A stretch of DNA of 64,000 nt from Flavobacterium salmonis (GTDB lineage Bacteria > Bacteroidota > Bacteroidia > Flavobacteriales > Flavobacteriaceae): positions 151,364 to 215,363 of the forward strand of contig NZ_CAIJDP010000082.1 of the NCBI RefSeq assembly GCF_903819435.1, in the 5' to 3' direction. Below the pieces are notes generated by a model that was not told where the DNA came from, ran no database searches, and saw only the letters and a program-made list of their open reading frames with translations. Every line of letters starts with the position of its first letter. Within the stretch, counting starts at the first letter, position 1. The position numbers were made by a program, and so were the translations under genes. Below are positions 1 through 9,068 of this stretch, piece by piece.

Positions 1-73
1 CGACATTTGTAATGTAATAATTACATTGTCCCCCAACGATAAAATTATTATCCAAAACAATTTTAGTTAATTT

Positions 74-100
74 AAAAGCTCCTCGCCCCAGGGAGCTTTT
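74..100. terminator. Bidirectional hairpin terminator
   Basis: A perfect 9-bp stem (AAAAGCTCC / GGAGCTTTT) around an 8-9 nt loop, with A and T runs on both sides, so it could stop transcription in either direction. It probably ends a gene lying left of the window. Confidence 0.6.
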
Positions 101-711
101 AATATTTCTTATTACGAAATTATTAATTGTAATTAAATTCTGTAAAAAAAAATATTTAAATATTCTTTACTTAACCTTGTTCATTACAATTTAATTGCAT
201 AAAAAAAATAAATTACCAATTGTTAATGAGATTATTAAAAAAGATTTACAAAACAGTTCTATAATATTTATAAAAACAGATTTACGCCAAAATCAATACT
301 AAAAAATTAAAATTATAAAAGTTTAACCCTTGATATTTAAAATAATTAATGCCTAAAATTTATTAAGAAATGAATGAATTACGGTTGTTCGTTTTTAAAT
401 AGATCTATTAATAAAAACTGAAAAAGACTTAATGATTGTAAAGCCAGCCCAATATACCATAACCTTAGTCTAATAGAACTGATTTAAAAATGAAAGAGAA
501 TCAAATATTAAAATTTATTGAGTTACACACTTATTTGTTTTTTGATAATCAACTAATTGTATTTAGTTTTTCCATCTAATGTTATAAACAACTATAAACA
601 TTGACATTAAAATAACAATTAATAAAAATAACTAATAATGAATTATTTATAAAATTACTTAAGCGTATAACTCAAAAATTTATTTAACTATTACTAAATA
701 ATTTAATTAAA
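101..711. other. Intergenic region, no gene seen
   Basis: Very AT-rich sequence with no credible reading frame on either strand. It presumably holds the promoter of the receiver protein that starts at 712. I see no clear TAnnTTTG box close to that start. Confidence 0.5.
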
Positions 712-1101
712 ATGAAAAATTCAAACTTAAAAATATTAATAGCCGAAGACGATGTATTAACAACAAAAATTCTGGAGTATATCTTAGAAAAAGATGGATA
801 TGAGGTAACATCATGCCCAAATGGTATAATTGCAATAGAAAAAATTGCGGAGTTTTTACCTAATCTGATTATTACAGATATAATTCTGCCTTTCCGTTCA
901 GGATTAGAAATCATTGACTATTCAAAAGAAAATTTTGAACACATTCCAATAATCGTACTCTCTTGTTTAGGTGTAGAAGAAGAAAGAATCATATTAAAAG
1001 CTTTCAATTTAGGAGCCGATGATTTTGTGTATAAACCATTTAATCCAAATGAGTTATTACTTAGAATAAAACGTTTAATTACTGCCCAAAAAAACGATTA
1101 A
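712..1101 (+). CDS. Single-domain response regulator (REC)
   Basis: A 129-residue stand-alone receiver domain. Visible motifs are the acidic pocket AEDDV (about residues 11-15), the phospho-acceptor Asp in ITDIIL (about 55-60), a Ser in place of the usual Thr at LSCLG, and the conserved Lys in YKPFNPNEL near the C-terminus. There is no output domain, so it should act through protein contacts, as CheY-like or Spo0F-like proteins do. A terminator follows directly. The GAF histidine kinase 266 bp downstream is on the same strand but separated by that terminator, so pairing with it is possible but unproven. Promoter elements are unclear. The family call is firm; the pathway is unknown. Confidence 0.9.
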   Translation: MKNSNLKILIAEDDVLTTKILEYILEKDGYEVTSCPNGIIAIEKIAEFLPNLIITDIILPFRSGLEIIDYSKENFEHIPIIVLSCLGVEEERIILKAFNLGADDFVYKPFNPNELLLRIKRLITAQKND

Positions 1102-1127
1102 CAAACTCATGATTTAAATACTATGAT

Positions 1128-1159
1128 CCTTAACACAATAGCATTAAGGCATTTTTTTT
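1128..1159 (+). terminator. Intrinsic terminator after the receiver gene
   Basis: Stem CCTTAA / TTAAGG with a 10-nt loop, followed by CA and a run of eight T. It lies 27 bp after the stop codon of the receiver gene. Confidence 0.7.
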
Positions 1160-1366
1160 GCATCTTAATTTCAGGCCTAAACAGAAATTAAACGTAAAAA
1201 ACTCTTAAGTTATGCTTCCTTCCTATTTTGTCCTATTTTAGAGATAAATTTAACTTTATGAAAATATGAAAATTAGTAATAATATTTAGTATTTTTGATT
1301 TATGAAATGGTGTATTTCCGTGAATATCTAAGATTTATTTTAATCGATTATATAAAATTCCGTTGT

Positions 1367-2569
1367 ATGTACAAACCTGAAATTCCTAATAACGAAAACC
1401 TTCGTTTAAAGTCCTTAAAAGATTATAATATACTAGATACAATATCCGAAGAAGAATATGATGCCCTGACGAAAATAGCAGCTGCAATTTGTGGCACACC
1501 TATCGCATTGGTCAGTTTAATAGATCACAACAGGCAATGGTTTAAATCGCACCATGGCTTAGATGCAACTCAAACACCCAGGGATTTTTCTTTTTGTGCG
1601 CATGCAATTAATACCCCTAATGAATTGTTTATTGTTCCGGATGCGACTAAAGATGAAAGGTTTTTTGACAATCCATTGAGTACTAATGATCCTCATGTAA
1701 TATTTTATGCTGGTGCCCCTTTAAATACTAAGGATGGTTATGCTTTAGGAACCCTTTGTGTTATTGATACAAAACCAAGAGAAGATCTTACAGAGAGCCA
1801 GAAGGAATCCTTAAAGGCACTGGCAAATCAAGTAATTTCACAACTTGAACTCCGAAAAAAAAATAGATTTTTGGAAGAATTAAACAATGAAATTTTTAGA
1901 AAAAATACACAGTTGAATCAGTTTGCTCATCGACTTACTCATGATTTAAAAGTTCCGATTAGTGGTATAAACTCCTTAATCATGTTTATAAAGGAAGATT
2001 ATAAAACACTTATTAAGGATACTGAACTCGAAGAATGGATTGATTTAATTTATTCTCGTAATGAATACATGGACTTTTTAATTAATGGCATTTTAGAATA
2101 TACGAAGGTTAATAATGATGAAATTTATTTTGAAGATTTTAACGTAGAAAATATAGTTCAATATATACTGAATAATGGTGCTTTACATACTCCAATTCAT
2201 GTAAATTGCATTAATTGTGATGCAGTTATAAGACATTCCAAAATAGGTTTTGTACAAATTATTCAAAATCTTTTATCTAATACGATAAAACATACCGATA
2301 AAAAAGAATGTAATGTTTGGATAACATTAACAGAAAATGAAACTGACTTTTCTTTTCTCTATGAAGACGATGGCCCTGGTATACCACAAGAATATTGGGA
2401 AAAAGTTTTTGAATTGTTTGAAACTGTAAATTCAAAATATGCTAAGAATGCTGGCATTGGTTTAGCAACAATTAAAGCAATATTAGATCGCATGAATGGT
2501 AGTATCTACTTGAAGAATAGAGAGAATCATGAAAAAGGTGTTTGTTTTTGTTTTGTTTTACCAAAATAA
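1367..2569 (+). CDS. GAF-domain sensor histidine kinase
   Basis: A soluble kinase of about 400 residues. The frame is open from 1295, but the family typically begins near MYKPEIPNN, so the ATG at 1367 is chosen. An N-terminal GAF domain (about 25-160) has the motif pair FCAHAI and FYAGAPL typical of GAF sensors in this phylum. A short helical linker leads to a HisKA domain with phospho-acceptor His in THDLKVP (about 190). The HATPase domain shows the N box NLLSNTIKHT, the G1 box DDGPGIP, the F box FELFE and the G2 box GIGLATI. No membrane segments are seen, so it should sense a cytoplasmic ligand or redox state. Its cognate regulator is not obvious; the receiver gene upstream is a candidate. 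Confidence 0.9.
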   Translation: MYKPEIPNNENLRLKSLKDYNILDTISEEEYDALTKIAAAICGTPIALVSLIDHNRQWFKSHHGLDATQTPRDFSFCAHAINTPNELFIVPDATKDERFFDNPLSTNDPHVIFYAGAPLNTKDGYALGTLCVIDTKPREDLTESQKESLKALANQVISQLELRKKNRFLEELNNEIFRKNTQLNQFAHRLTHDLKVPISGINSLIMFIKEDYKTLIKDTELEEWIDLIYSRNEYMDFLINGILEYTKVNNDEIYFEDFNVENIVQYILNNGALHTPIHVNCINCDAVIRHSKIGFVQIIQNLLSNTIKHTDKKECNVWITLTENETDFSFLYEDDGPGIPQEYWEKVFELFETVNSKYAKNAGIGLATIKAILDRMNGSIYLKNRENHEKGVCFCFVLPK

Positions 2570-2830
2570 AGTAAGATTTAATTTACATATATTTAGTTAT
2601 TAGTCTGTATAGAACACAATTGAACTTCTTTCCATTTAAAAATTCAGTCATATTTTTATGATTTTCTCTCATGGTCTAAAATTAAGATTACACACTTAAC
2701 TAGCTAGTGCTTTATAAGTTTAGCATATCGAGAATTTACAAACTCTTAATCGAACTGTTAAAGAATCAAAAAAAAATCTTCCTATTAATACCAGCTTTTA
2801 AAATTATTCATTTACCAATTCGAAATTTTA

Positions 2831-3268
2831 TTACAATTTTATAGCTTCGCATAGATACACTTCTTTTCTAAGCCCGCTACTTGAAAATCGATGATTGCGC
2901 TTGTTAAAAACCAACTGAATTTCCATTTTTTCGCAATATTTTCGACCTGTAAAATCCACATTTTTATATTCATCTCCTAAAATACGAACATCAATAGGTA
3001 GTGCCTGAAGAATATCTTCCAGATCCATTTCCGTTGTATATGGAATAATTTCGTCTACAAACTTGCAGGCTTTTAACTGGATATAACGCTCTACTACTGT
3101 TTGTATAGGTTTGTTTTTTTCTGGTCGGTCTATAGTGGGATCAGTCTGTAATCCAACAATCAAGTAATCACAATGCATTTTTGCCTCTTCAAGCATACGA
3201 ACATGCCCCGCGTGCAATAAATCGAATGAACTAAATGTAATTCCAATTTTTTTCTTTCCTGATTTCAT
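2831..3268 (-). CDS. Cytidylyltransferase-like nucleotidyltransferase
   Basis: A 145-residue protein of the TagD/RfaE C-terminal-like superfamily. The nucleotide-binding HxGH motif appears as LLHAGHVRMLEEA near residues 18-30, and the second family motif as FSSSGLRKE near the C-terminus. Such enzymes transfer CMP or AMP to a phosphorylated small molecule such as glycerol-3-phosphate, phosphoethanolamine or a sugar phosphate. Length matches single-domain members. It stands alone on the minus strand with no surface-polysaccharide genes beside it, so the substrate cannot be named. Confidence 0.8.
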   Translation of the reverse strand: MKSGKKKIGITFSSFDLLHAGHVRMLEEAKMHCDYLIVGLQTDPTIDRPEKNKPIQTVVERYIQLKACKFVDEIIPYTTEMDLEDILQALPIDVRILGDEYKNVDFTGRKYCEKMEIQLVFNKRNHRFSSSGLRKEVYLCEAIKL

Positions 3269-3712
3269 TGTTAAAATTTGTTAAGTTATTTTAAAAAAAT
3301 AATCATAAAACTCTTGTAATCTTTAATTTAAGTTTTAATTCTGATACAAATATATTTCTATTACAAATGTCTCATTATGTTTTTAGATAAATGGAATTAG
3401 TATGTCGGCCAGTGGTAGTTTTCTATAGATATATTACTATCACAGTTTAGAATGTAGTACAATACAAATAACAATTTGGAAATCAAATTCTATGCTTAAA
3501 TAATTTTTAAAAAGAGAATTTACCACGTATTTTGTCATAAAATAGAGGAAAATTAAAGATATACAATATCTATTTTGAAAAAAAATTACTACTTTTACTA
3601 AGAGCCATACATGACACGTATGTAATTTGAATAAATCTCTTTTTTTATAATCAAATTTTAATAGATAGTAATTTAAATAAAATAATCCCATTTTTCTTAA
3701 TTCTTAATACTA
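3269..3712. other. Divergent intergenic region with small inverted repeat
   Basis: This region separates the nucleotidyltransferase (minus) from the Hpt gene (plus). An open frame on the minus strand (3440-3691) has no recognisable features and is rejected. Near 3606-3630 an inverted repeat (CATAC, 7-nt spacer, GTATG) lies just upstream of a near-consensus -7 box (TAATTTG). It could serve the Hpt/LytTR pair. Confidence 0.3.
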
Positions 3713-4042
3713 ATGGAACAGCCAAATCTTAACTATATAAATAATCTTTCGGGAGATGATATGGCTTTTAAGCAATTAATCATTAGTACCCTAAAAAAAG
3801 AGCTACCTTTAGAAATAAACGAATATCATAGTAAAATTGAAAATAATTGTTTTACAGGTACTGCAGAAATTATTCATAAGATAAAACATAAAATAAGCAT
3901 TATGGGAATGGAAAAAAGTTATTATCTTGCTGAAGAGTTTGAAATTAGCTTAAAAAAACAATCTGTAGCTTTTAAAGAAGTATTAAAAGTAGAGTTTGAT
4001 GAAATACTTAGTACAATGCAAGATTTTGTCGATTCATTATAA
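3713..4042 (+). CDS. Histidine phosphotransfer (Hpt) domain protein
   Basis: A 109-residue helical protein. The Hpt signature is present around residue 58-66: IIHKIKHKISIMG fits the HxxKHxxxxxG pattern of phosphorylatable Hpt proteins. Such proteins relay phosphate from a hybrid kinase to a receiver. Ten bp separate it from the LytTR response regulator downstream, so the two are very likely co-transcribed and act in one phosphorelay. No hybrid kinase lies in the window. ATG at 3713 gives a standard length. Confidence 0.8.
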   Translation: MEQPNLNYINNLSGDDMAFKQLIISTLKKELPLEINEYHSKIENNCFTGTAEIIHKIKHKISIMGMEKSYYLAEEFEISLKKQSVAFKEVLKVEFDEILSTMQDFVDSL

Positions 4043-4052
4043 ACTTACCTAA

Positions 4053-4781
4053 ATGAATTGTATTTTAATAGATGATGAAGCATTTGCAAGGGCAATTATA
4101 GGTCAGATGATTACAAAACATCCTGCTTTAAATTTTATAGATGAATTTCAAAATGCAATGGAAGCTTTAAAGTTTCTTAATCAAAGTACTATTCCAATAG
4201 ACATTATTTTTTTAGATATTCATATGCCTGGATTTACAGGTTTTGACTTTATCCAGACCATTAAAAATCCACCTTTAGTTATTTTAATCACCTCAGATAG
4301 AAATTTTGCCATCGAAGCTTTTGAATATAAATGTATTGTCGATTATTTGGTAAAACCAATTACTGAAGAGCGCTTTTTAAAAGCAATTAATAAAATAGAA
4401 GCCAAAAAACTAATACTCCCTTCTTCCAATGGAATGTCAGATACTAATTTAATCCAGCCTAGTGATACTACTACTGATTTTTATGTAAACATACATAGAA
4501 GACTTATAAAAATAAACATTTCATCTATCAATTTAATTGAAGCTAAAGGAGATTATATTCTGATAAAAACCGAAAATAAAAACTATACTGTACATTCTAC
4601 TTTAAAAAAAATAGAAGATAAGCTTCCAGTATCTTCTTTTTTAAAAGTTCATCGAACTTATATAATTAATATAAAAAAAATAATTGATATCGAAGATAAT
4701 AGTGTTTTAATTGCAAAAGATGTAATTCCGGTGAGTAGATCAAATAGACCAGAGCTTATGAAGCGACTTAACATGCTTTAA
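4053..4781 (+). CDS. LytTR-family response regulator
   Basis: A 242-residue regulator. The receiver domain (1-120) has IDDEAF, the phospho-acceptor Asp in FLDIHMPG and the Lys in YLVKPI. The C-terminal LytTR DNA-binding domain (about 145-240) has the hallmark stretches EAKGDYILI and FLKVHRTYIIN. In this phylum such proteins usually answer to membrane histidine kinases of the LytS/YehU type. Here it follows an Hpt gene by 10 bp, a less usual pairing. An intrinsic terminator lies 90 bp downstream. Confidence 0.9.
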   Translation: MNCILIDDEAFARAIIGQMITKHPALNFIDEFQNAMEALKFLNQSTIPIDIIFLDIHMPGFTGFDFIQTIKNPPLVILITSDRNFAIEAFEYKCIVDYLVKPITEERFLKAINKIEAKKLILPSSNGMSDTNLIQPSDTTTDFYVNIHRRLIKINISSINLIEAKGDYILIKTENKNYTVHSTLKKIEDKLPVSSFLKVHRTYIINIKKIIDIEDNSVLIAKDVIPVSRSNRPELMKRLNML

Positions 4782-4871
4782 AGACATATTGATTTACAAC
4801 AACTTAAACAGTAAATTCATTATCGAATCTTTATTATATGTCAATCTATTCTTTTAATAGTTTGATACTTC

Positions 4872-4895
4872 AAAGTGAGTGTTCACTTTTTATTC
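4872..4895 (+). terminator. Terminator of the Hpt-LytTR operon
   Basis: Stem AAAGTGA / TCACTTT with loop GTGT, followed by a T-rich tail. It closes the LytTR transcript before the 110-bp repeat begins, so the terminator inside that repeat is not needed for this operon. Confidence 0.6.
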
Positions 4896-4937
4896 TTCAA
4901 ACTAGTTATCATAATATCCCAAAATTAAAATTAAGAA

Positions 4938-5047
4938 GCACATGCTATAATACTATAATAATCTTCAAAAAATTGGTTAGATAATTGAATACTTCCCGCT
5001 ACTACTTGGGACAAAGAAGAAATTTTCTTCTTTGTCCCTTTTTTATT
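4938..5047 (+). repeat. 110-bp direct repeat, left copy; candidate sRNA
   Basis: An ungapped 110-bp segment matches 14558-14667 in the same orientation (about 96 of 110 positions by eye). The core GGTTAGATAATTGAAT and CTTCCCGCTACTACTT is identical or nearly so. It ends in a perfect 12-bp hairpin (GGGACAAAGAAG / CTTCTTTGTCCC) followed by six T, a textbook intrinsic terminator. It carries no reading frame. The LytTR operon has its own terminator upstream, so this may be a small independent transcript or a mobile repeat. Confidence 0.65.
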
Positions 5048-5176
5048 TACCCCATTCTAACAATTTTATTAACTCTATATCCGCCAGCTTATAATAAAAA
5101 GAAAAGCATGCTTCGCATTATTGAATTTTGCTTTTTTATTTTCTGTCCATTTTAGGATTTAGCTGACAAAATCTCG

Positions 5177-6016
5177 TTACACTCTAAAAAAATGAGCATC
5201 CAGCCAGCATTCTTTCCAACTGCTCCATACCTGTTCGAACTGGACTGTATTCTCTTTATAATGCATATTAAACCATTCTTTTGTCTCAATCATATTCTTA
5301 TTCTTTTTTAAAAAACACAGAAAATCATACTGCTCTTTATGCAGATCGTAAATGGACAGTTTAAATTTGTGCCTTAACACCACACAATAACTTTCTTTTC
5401 CAAAAGGCAGAGCGGGATTTTTCCCATTTTTGAATTCATAATAGTACTTTCGGACCCGAAACTGAAACTTAAATAAAGCAAATACAGGTACCAACTTTAG
5501 TTGATCTTCGGATGTATCGATTGCAGCCAACTGGTAATTTTCTTCTGCCTTCTCTTCAAAAAGAACACCAATCGCATATTCAAAACGGGCCAGTTCAATC
5601 ATAAAATCAATCCAGTCTTCTTTGATATCTTCATTAGCATCGGGTCTGTTGTTTTCAAGATAGTCTGCAAAATGGGCTCCCAAAAAAGATAAATTGTAAT
5701 TATTTGAGGGGTTTGAAGCCAAATAGTCATCAGCGAAAGCACAAAAAATCGCTTCACCTAAAGCATATTCCAATGCACTAAACTGCTGTGACATACAATT
5801 TCTTAATCGTGCAATATAACTTCGCTGGTAAATAGCTAAATGTTCCTGAGCCGTAAGTTTTTCTGAATGACAAATTACATCTTCAATTGAAGCTGCATTT
5901 GTGGCATTCGATAGCAAATCATTAGGATTTACTCCTGTTTGCTGATAGGGATCGAGCAAAAGCTGCTGCATCCATTGCTGAAAGTCTTTTAATGGTATTT
6001 TTACCGTTTTTTGCAT
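5177..6016 (-). CDS. DUF2063 partner of MNIO enzyme (BufC/HvfC-like)
   Basis: A 279-residue protein. The N-terminal half fits DUF2063: helical, with the conserved stretch HLAIYQRSYIARL (about 78-90), then a region ending LGAHFADYL. Proteins of this family accompany DUF692 enzymes and are thought to present the precursor peptide to the oxidase. The C-terminal half (about 150-279) is variable, as usual. It is the last gene of the operon, 9 bp after the MNIO gene. No transmembrane segment is seen. Family and partnership are well supported; the product of modification is not known. Confidence 0.85.
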   Translation of the reverse strand: MQKTVKIPLKDFQQWMQQLLLDPYQQTGVNPNDLLSNATNAASIEDVICHSEKLTAQEHLAIYQRSYIARLRNCMSQQFSALEYALGEAIFCAFADDYLASNPSNNYNLSFLGAHFADYLENNRPDANEDIKEDWIDFMIELARFEYAIGVLFEEKAEENYQLAAIDTSEDQLKLVPVFALFKFQFRVRKYYYEFKNGKNPALPFGKESYCVVLRHKFKLSIYDLHKEQYDFLCFLKKNKNMIETKEWFNMHYKENTVQFEQVWSSWKECWLDAHFFRV

Positions 6017-6025
6017 CTTTGGAGT

Positions 6026-6940
6026 TTATGAAAGTTTATTCACCGCAAATAGATTCAATGGGTTTGAAACCTGTTCTTTATCAATAGAAAAAACTTCTTT
6101 TTCAACTCCAACAAATGCTGCATCCATATATTGTTTTGATTTCAGTAATTCTGAATGGTACACATCAAAAGCTGGAATATTACCATCCCATTCTAATAAA
6201 ATTGATGCCTGATCTGCTAATTGATAAGCTAGTTGAAATAATTTCCAAACCTGATTATTTACTTCTCTATCGTGTGTATCAATAATATAATTGCCACAAT
6301 TTTGATGACCTGCCAAATGCATCTGAACTATTTTATCATGTGGAATTCCGTTGATGTATTCTACGGGATCAAAATCATTATTAAAAGAAGATACATATAC
6401 ATTGTTTACATCAAGGAGTAATCCGCAAGCTGTTTCTTCGGTCATGATTCGTAAAAACTCCCATTCCGAAAGAGTTGAATTATTGAAAGATGCGTAGGTA
6501 CTTGGGTTTTCTACAATCAGCGGTCGTTCTAAATAATCCTGAACTTGTCTAATTCGGTTACAAACATGTTTTAATGAATCTTCATTTAGCGGAAGCGGAA
6601 GTAAATCGTGCGAATTGGTCGTTAAAACTCCTGTCCAGCATAAATGATCGCTGATCCAGGCTGGCCTGACTTCACTTGCCAGTTGCTTTAAACTCTTTAA
6701 ATAATCAAAATTTAAAGGATCAGTGCTTCCTATAGAAAGCGATACCCCGTGCATTACCACGGGATATTTTTCTGCTATTTGTTGTAAAATATATCTCGGA
6801 CGTCCATGTGAATCCATAAAATTCTCAGAAATTACCTCAAACCAGTCTACGGCAGGGTTTTTCTCCAGAATATGTTCAAAATGTTGGCTTCTGAGTCCTA
6901 ATCCCAATCCTAAATTGGGTAATCCAAGTCTAGTGTCCAT
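6026..6940 (-). CDS. MNIO family oxidase (DUF692, BufB-like)
   Basis: A 304-residue TIM-barrel protein of the multinuclear non-heme iron oxidative (MNIO) family, which includes MbnB, TglH and BufB. Conserved metal-ligand stretches are visible: MHGVSLSIGS (about 73-82), ISDHLCWTG (about 107-115), LLLDVNNVYVS, MHLAGHQN, DTHDRE and LLEWDGNIP. These enzymes oxidise cysteine (sometimes Asp or Asn) in a ribosomal peptide, often to oxazolone-thioamide or thiooxazole groups. Its start overlaps the end of the cysteine-rich gene by 11 bp, so substrate and enzyme are probably translationally coupled. DUF2063 follows by 9 bp. Confidence 0.92.
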   Translation of the reverse strand: MDTRLGLPNLGLGLGLRSQHFEHILEKNPAVDWFEVISENFMDSHGRPRYILQQIAEKYPVVMHGVSLSIGSTDPLNFDYLKSLKQLASEVRPAWISDHLCWTGVLTTNSHDLLPLPLNEDSLKHVCNRIRQVQDYLERPLIVENPSTYASFNNSTLSEWEFLRIMTEETACGLLLDVNNVYVSSFNNDFDPVEYINGIPHDKIVQMHLAGHQNCGNYIIDTHDREVNNQVWKLFQLAYQLADQASILLEWDGNIPAFDVYHSELLKSKQYMDAAFVGVEKEVFSIDKEQVSNPLNLFAVNKLS

Positions 6941-7517
6941 TATTTTTGGGTTGACAATTTGAAAGACTCTCTGGTAATTTTTTAGCGCTTTCTTCTTCCA
7001 TTTTCAAAACTCTTTGTGCTGCCGCAATTTTTCTTTCAGCAGGGTTGTTGATGTAGGAACAAGATCTTGAACCGCTTTGTCCGCAAGAAGAATAATCTAC
7101 ACCCGAAGTACCACGAATTGAGTTTACGTACTCATCGCTTGGTCCGTATTGCTGTGGAGCTTCGCCAAAAGATTCTCCGTTTTCTTTTCTTTTTTCTTCA
7201 AAGCGTATTCTGGCCAATTGCCAAACGCTAAGGCCTTTATTAGGGCCTTGCGCCATAAAACGAGAAGACAAAATAGGCACACCGCAGCTGCCTTGATAAC
7301 GACAATCATTTTCACCGGGATGGCAAAGTTCTTCTGTAGTTCCAAAAATCCCGCAGCCTCCCTGCCCTTTACAAGCATTTAACGTGTGGCAAGGATGACC
7401 AACTGCTGTTGAGCAATCGCCCTGACCTGCACAATCATTATTTCCTGAATATCCCGCATTTTTGCATGAATTAAGCCCCATGCATACATGAAGTTCTTTT
7501 GTTACTAATTCTGACAT
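6930..7517 (-). CDS. Cysteine-rich probable MNIO substrate protein
   Basis: A protein of about 195 residues; the ATG at 7517 (MSELVTKELHVC) is chosen, 16 bp after the ferritin-like gene. It has 13 cysteines, ten in the first 90 residues, in glycine-rich units such as CMGLNSCKNAG, NDCAGQGDC and CKGQGGCG. Similar cysteine-glycine units occur in bufferin-type precursors (BUF families) next to DUF692 and DUF2063 genes. The C-terminal half is polar, with three further Cys and a Lys-rich helix. No signal peptide is visible, unlike classical bufferins, so the product may stay in the cytoplasm or act on one of the operon's enzymes. Role as MNIO substrate is inferred from context. Confidence 0.75.
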   Translation of the reverse strand: MSELVTKELHVCMGLNSCKNAGYSGNNDCAGQGDCSTAVGHPCHTLNACKGQGGCGIFGTTEELCHPGENDCRYQGSCGVPILSSRFMAQGPNKGLSVWQLARIRFEEKRKENGESFGEAPQQYGPSDEYVNSIRGTSGVDYSSCGQSGSRSCSYINNPAERKIAAAQRVLKMEEESAKKLPESLSNCQPKNNGH

Positions 7518-7533
7518 GTTGTATATTTTTATA

Positions 7534-9048
7534 TTAATGATTGTGTCTAAAAGGTGTACCTGGTACTTTAGGAATATCGGCTTCAATGCTGTAATCCAAT
7601 CCTACGTCTGGTAAAGACGGGAAATAGTTTTCGCTTTTTATGGCCCAGCCCCAATTAACAGGATCGGCTTTTGCCAATTGATCCACCAAACTCATGATTT
7701 GTGCTTTTGGTCTTAAGAAACTTTGTTCAAACGAAAAAGGTTCAAATGTTAAAGCGCCTTTATAAGCCTGATTGCCTTTAGTATAAGTGTATTGATTAAT
7801 TTGGTTACCAACTCCACTCAAAAGCCAGATCATTGATTTATGAATACCAAAAATGAATAAATCGTATTGTGTACTTTCGTCTTTATAATAACAGGCTTCA
7901 ATCATTAAAAGAATATAAGCAAAAACTGCATTACCTAATTGTGAACATAATGCCAGTGCCTGATTGTTTGAAGCTATATAATCGGCTGTTTTAGGATTCG
8001 CATCGGTGTCATATACAAAATAGCTGAAGAAATCATCTAAGCCCTGAATGTTACGAAACTTTTGCTGATAATGCCCGCCAAGTGTATAGGCTTCAAGAAA
8101 TTTGGCAAAATGAGCAGGTTCTTTCCCGGAATCATCATAATCGCCTTCCCAAAAAACTACTTTGCCCTCAACAATATCCATTGGTAACGGCATTTTATTT
8201 TCGCCCCAAATTAAGGTATGCTGCTTGTATTTACTTTTCCCTTCTCCCTGATCAATAATACGTTCTATCGCATCAATTGCCGAATGAGCGTCATGTACTC
8301 CAACAAGTCCGCCGCTATCATCTGCATTAGCAAATTGAGGGTTGTGCTCTCTGTCATAATGTACCGTATTCATTGAATTTTGAGAATAATACGGTCTCGG
8401 ACGATTTGGATTATCCGGAGGAAGCAATTGGGGTCTGTAATTATAAGGTCCCGGGAAATCCTCCTTTATACATTTGATAATCATTTCATACAAACGACCG
8501 ATTGTTTGATATTCAACCGTATCCAGCAATTGTGCATTTGCATAAGGATCTTTAAATGGTTCAGGGCTTTCAATTTGTAAAAATGTAGTCAGTTGCTTCA
8601 ATGACAATTTTGCTGCATTAATTTGAAATTCAGGAATATGTCCGTCTAATTGTGTTGGAAATGTTAATACTTTTCCAATCCCTAACAAATCTGGTGCTGT
8701 CTGACAAACCGCCTGTTTTACATTACAGGCAAGTGCCAGGTGCAGCATTTCTTCGATCACAACGCTCATAATTAAGGCAGCCGATTTATTCGAATAAACT
8801 AATATATCAACCTTCAGTTCTTGCGCCAGTTCGTCAATTTCGGCAGCGGTACGTTCACCGGATTGTGAAAGCTGCGCATGAAGTTTAGCATACAGTTTAT
8901 CCTGATCCTGTGCTCTGTTTATCGAATAATAGGTCGATAAATACGTGGGAATTGTAGCAAGCTCCAGTGCAATTGCCTGCTGCATTACCTCTTTGATATT
9001 CTCTTTTGTTACCGAGTTAGAAAAGTTAAAAAGTTTTTTGGTTTTCAT
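7534..9048 (-). CDS. Ferritin-like protein, VioB/RebD-related
   Basis: A 504-residue protein. The first about 220 residues match the ferritin-like fold named iminophenyl-pyruvate dimer synthase domain (as in VioB, RebD, StaD): a metal-ligand helix IALELATIPTYLSTYY (about 27-42) and a second with VIEEMLHLALACN (about 97-109) supplying ExxH. The remaining 280 residues have no family I can name. In violacein and rebeccamycin pathways such a protein couples two imino acids made by a flavin oxidase. Here the neighbour upstream is also a flavin amino-acid oxidase, so a similar hand-over is plausible. VioB and RebD are much longer and bind heme; this one is half their size, so the chemistry may differ. 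Confidence 0.75.
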   Translation of the reverse strand: MKTKKLFNFSNSVTKENIKEVMQQAIALELATIPTYLSTYYSINRAQDQDKLYAKLHAQLSQSGERTAAEIDELAQELKVDILVYSNKSAALIMSVVIEEMLHLALACNVKQAVCQTAPDLLGIGKVLTFPTQLDGHIPEFQINAAKLSLKQLTTFLQIESPEPFKDPYANAQLLDTVEYQTIGRLYEMIIKCIKEDFPGPYNYRPQLLPPDNPNRPRPYYSQNSMNTVHYDREHNPQFANADDSGGLVGVHDAHSAIDAIERIIDQGEGKSKYKQHTLIWGENKMPLPMDIVEGKVVFWEGDYDDSGKEPAHFAKFLEAYTLGGHYQQKFRNIQGLDDFFSYFVYDTDANPKTADYIASNNQALALCSQLGNAVFAYILLMIEACYYKDESTQYDLFIFGIHKSMIWLLSGVGNQINQYTYTKGNQAYKGALTFEPFSFEQSFLRPKAQIMSLVDQLAKADPVNWGWAIKSENYFPSLPDVGLDYSIEADIPKVPGTPFRHNH

Positions 9049-9068
9049 TTGTTTTTGGTTAAAATAGA

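Noticed and set aside
3440..3691. 83-codon minus-strand open frame
   Set aside because: Composition is that of random AT-rich DNA, with no family features, and it overlaps the likely promoter region of the Hpt gene.
7124..7382. Open frames on both strands inside the cysteine-rich gene
   Set aside because: They are out-of-phase shadows of a real coding gene with clear motifs and operon context.
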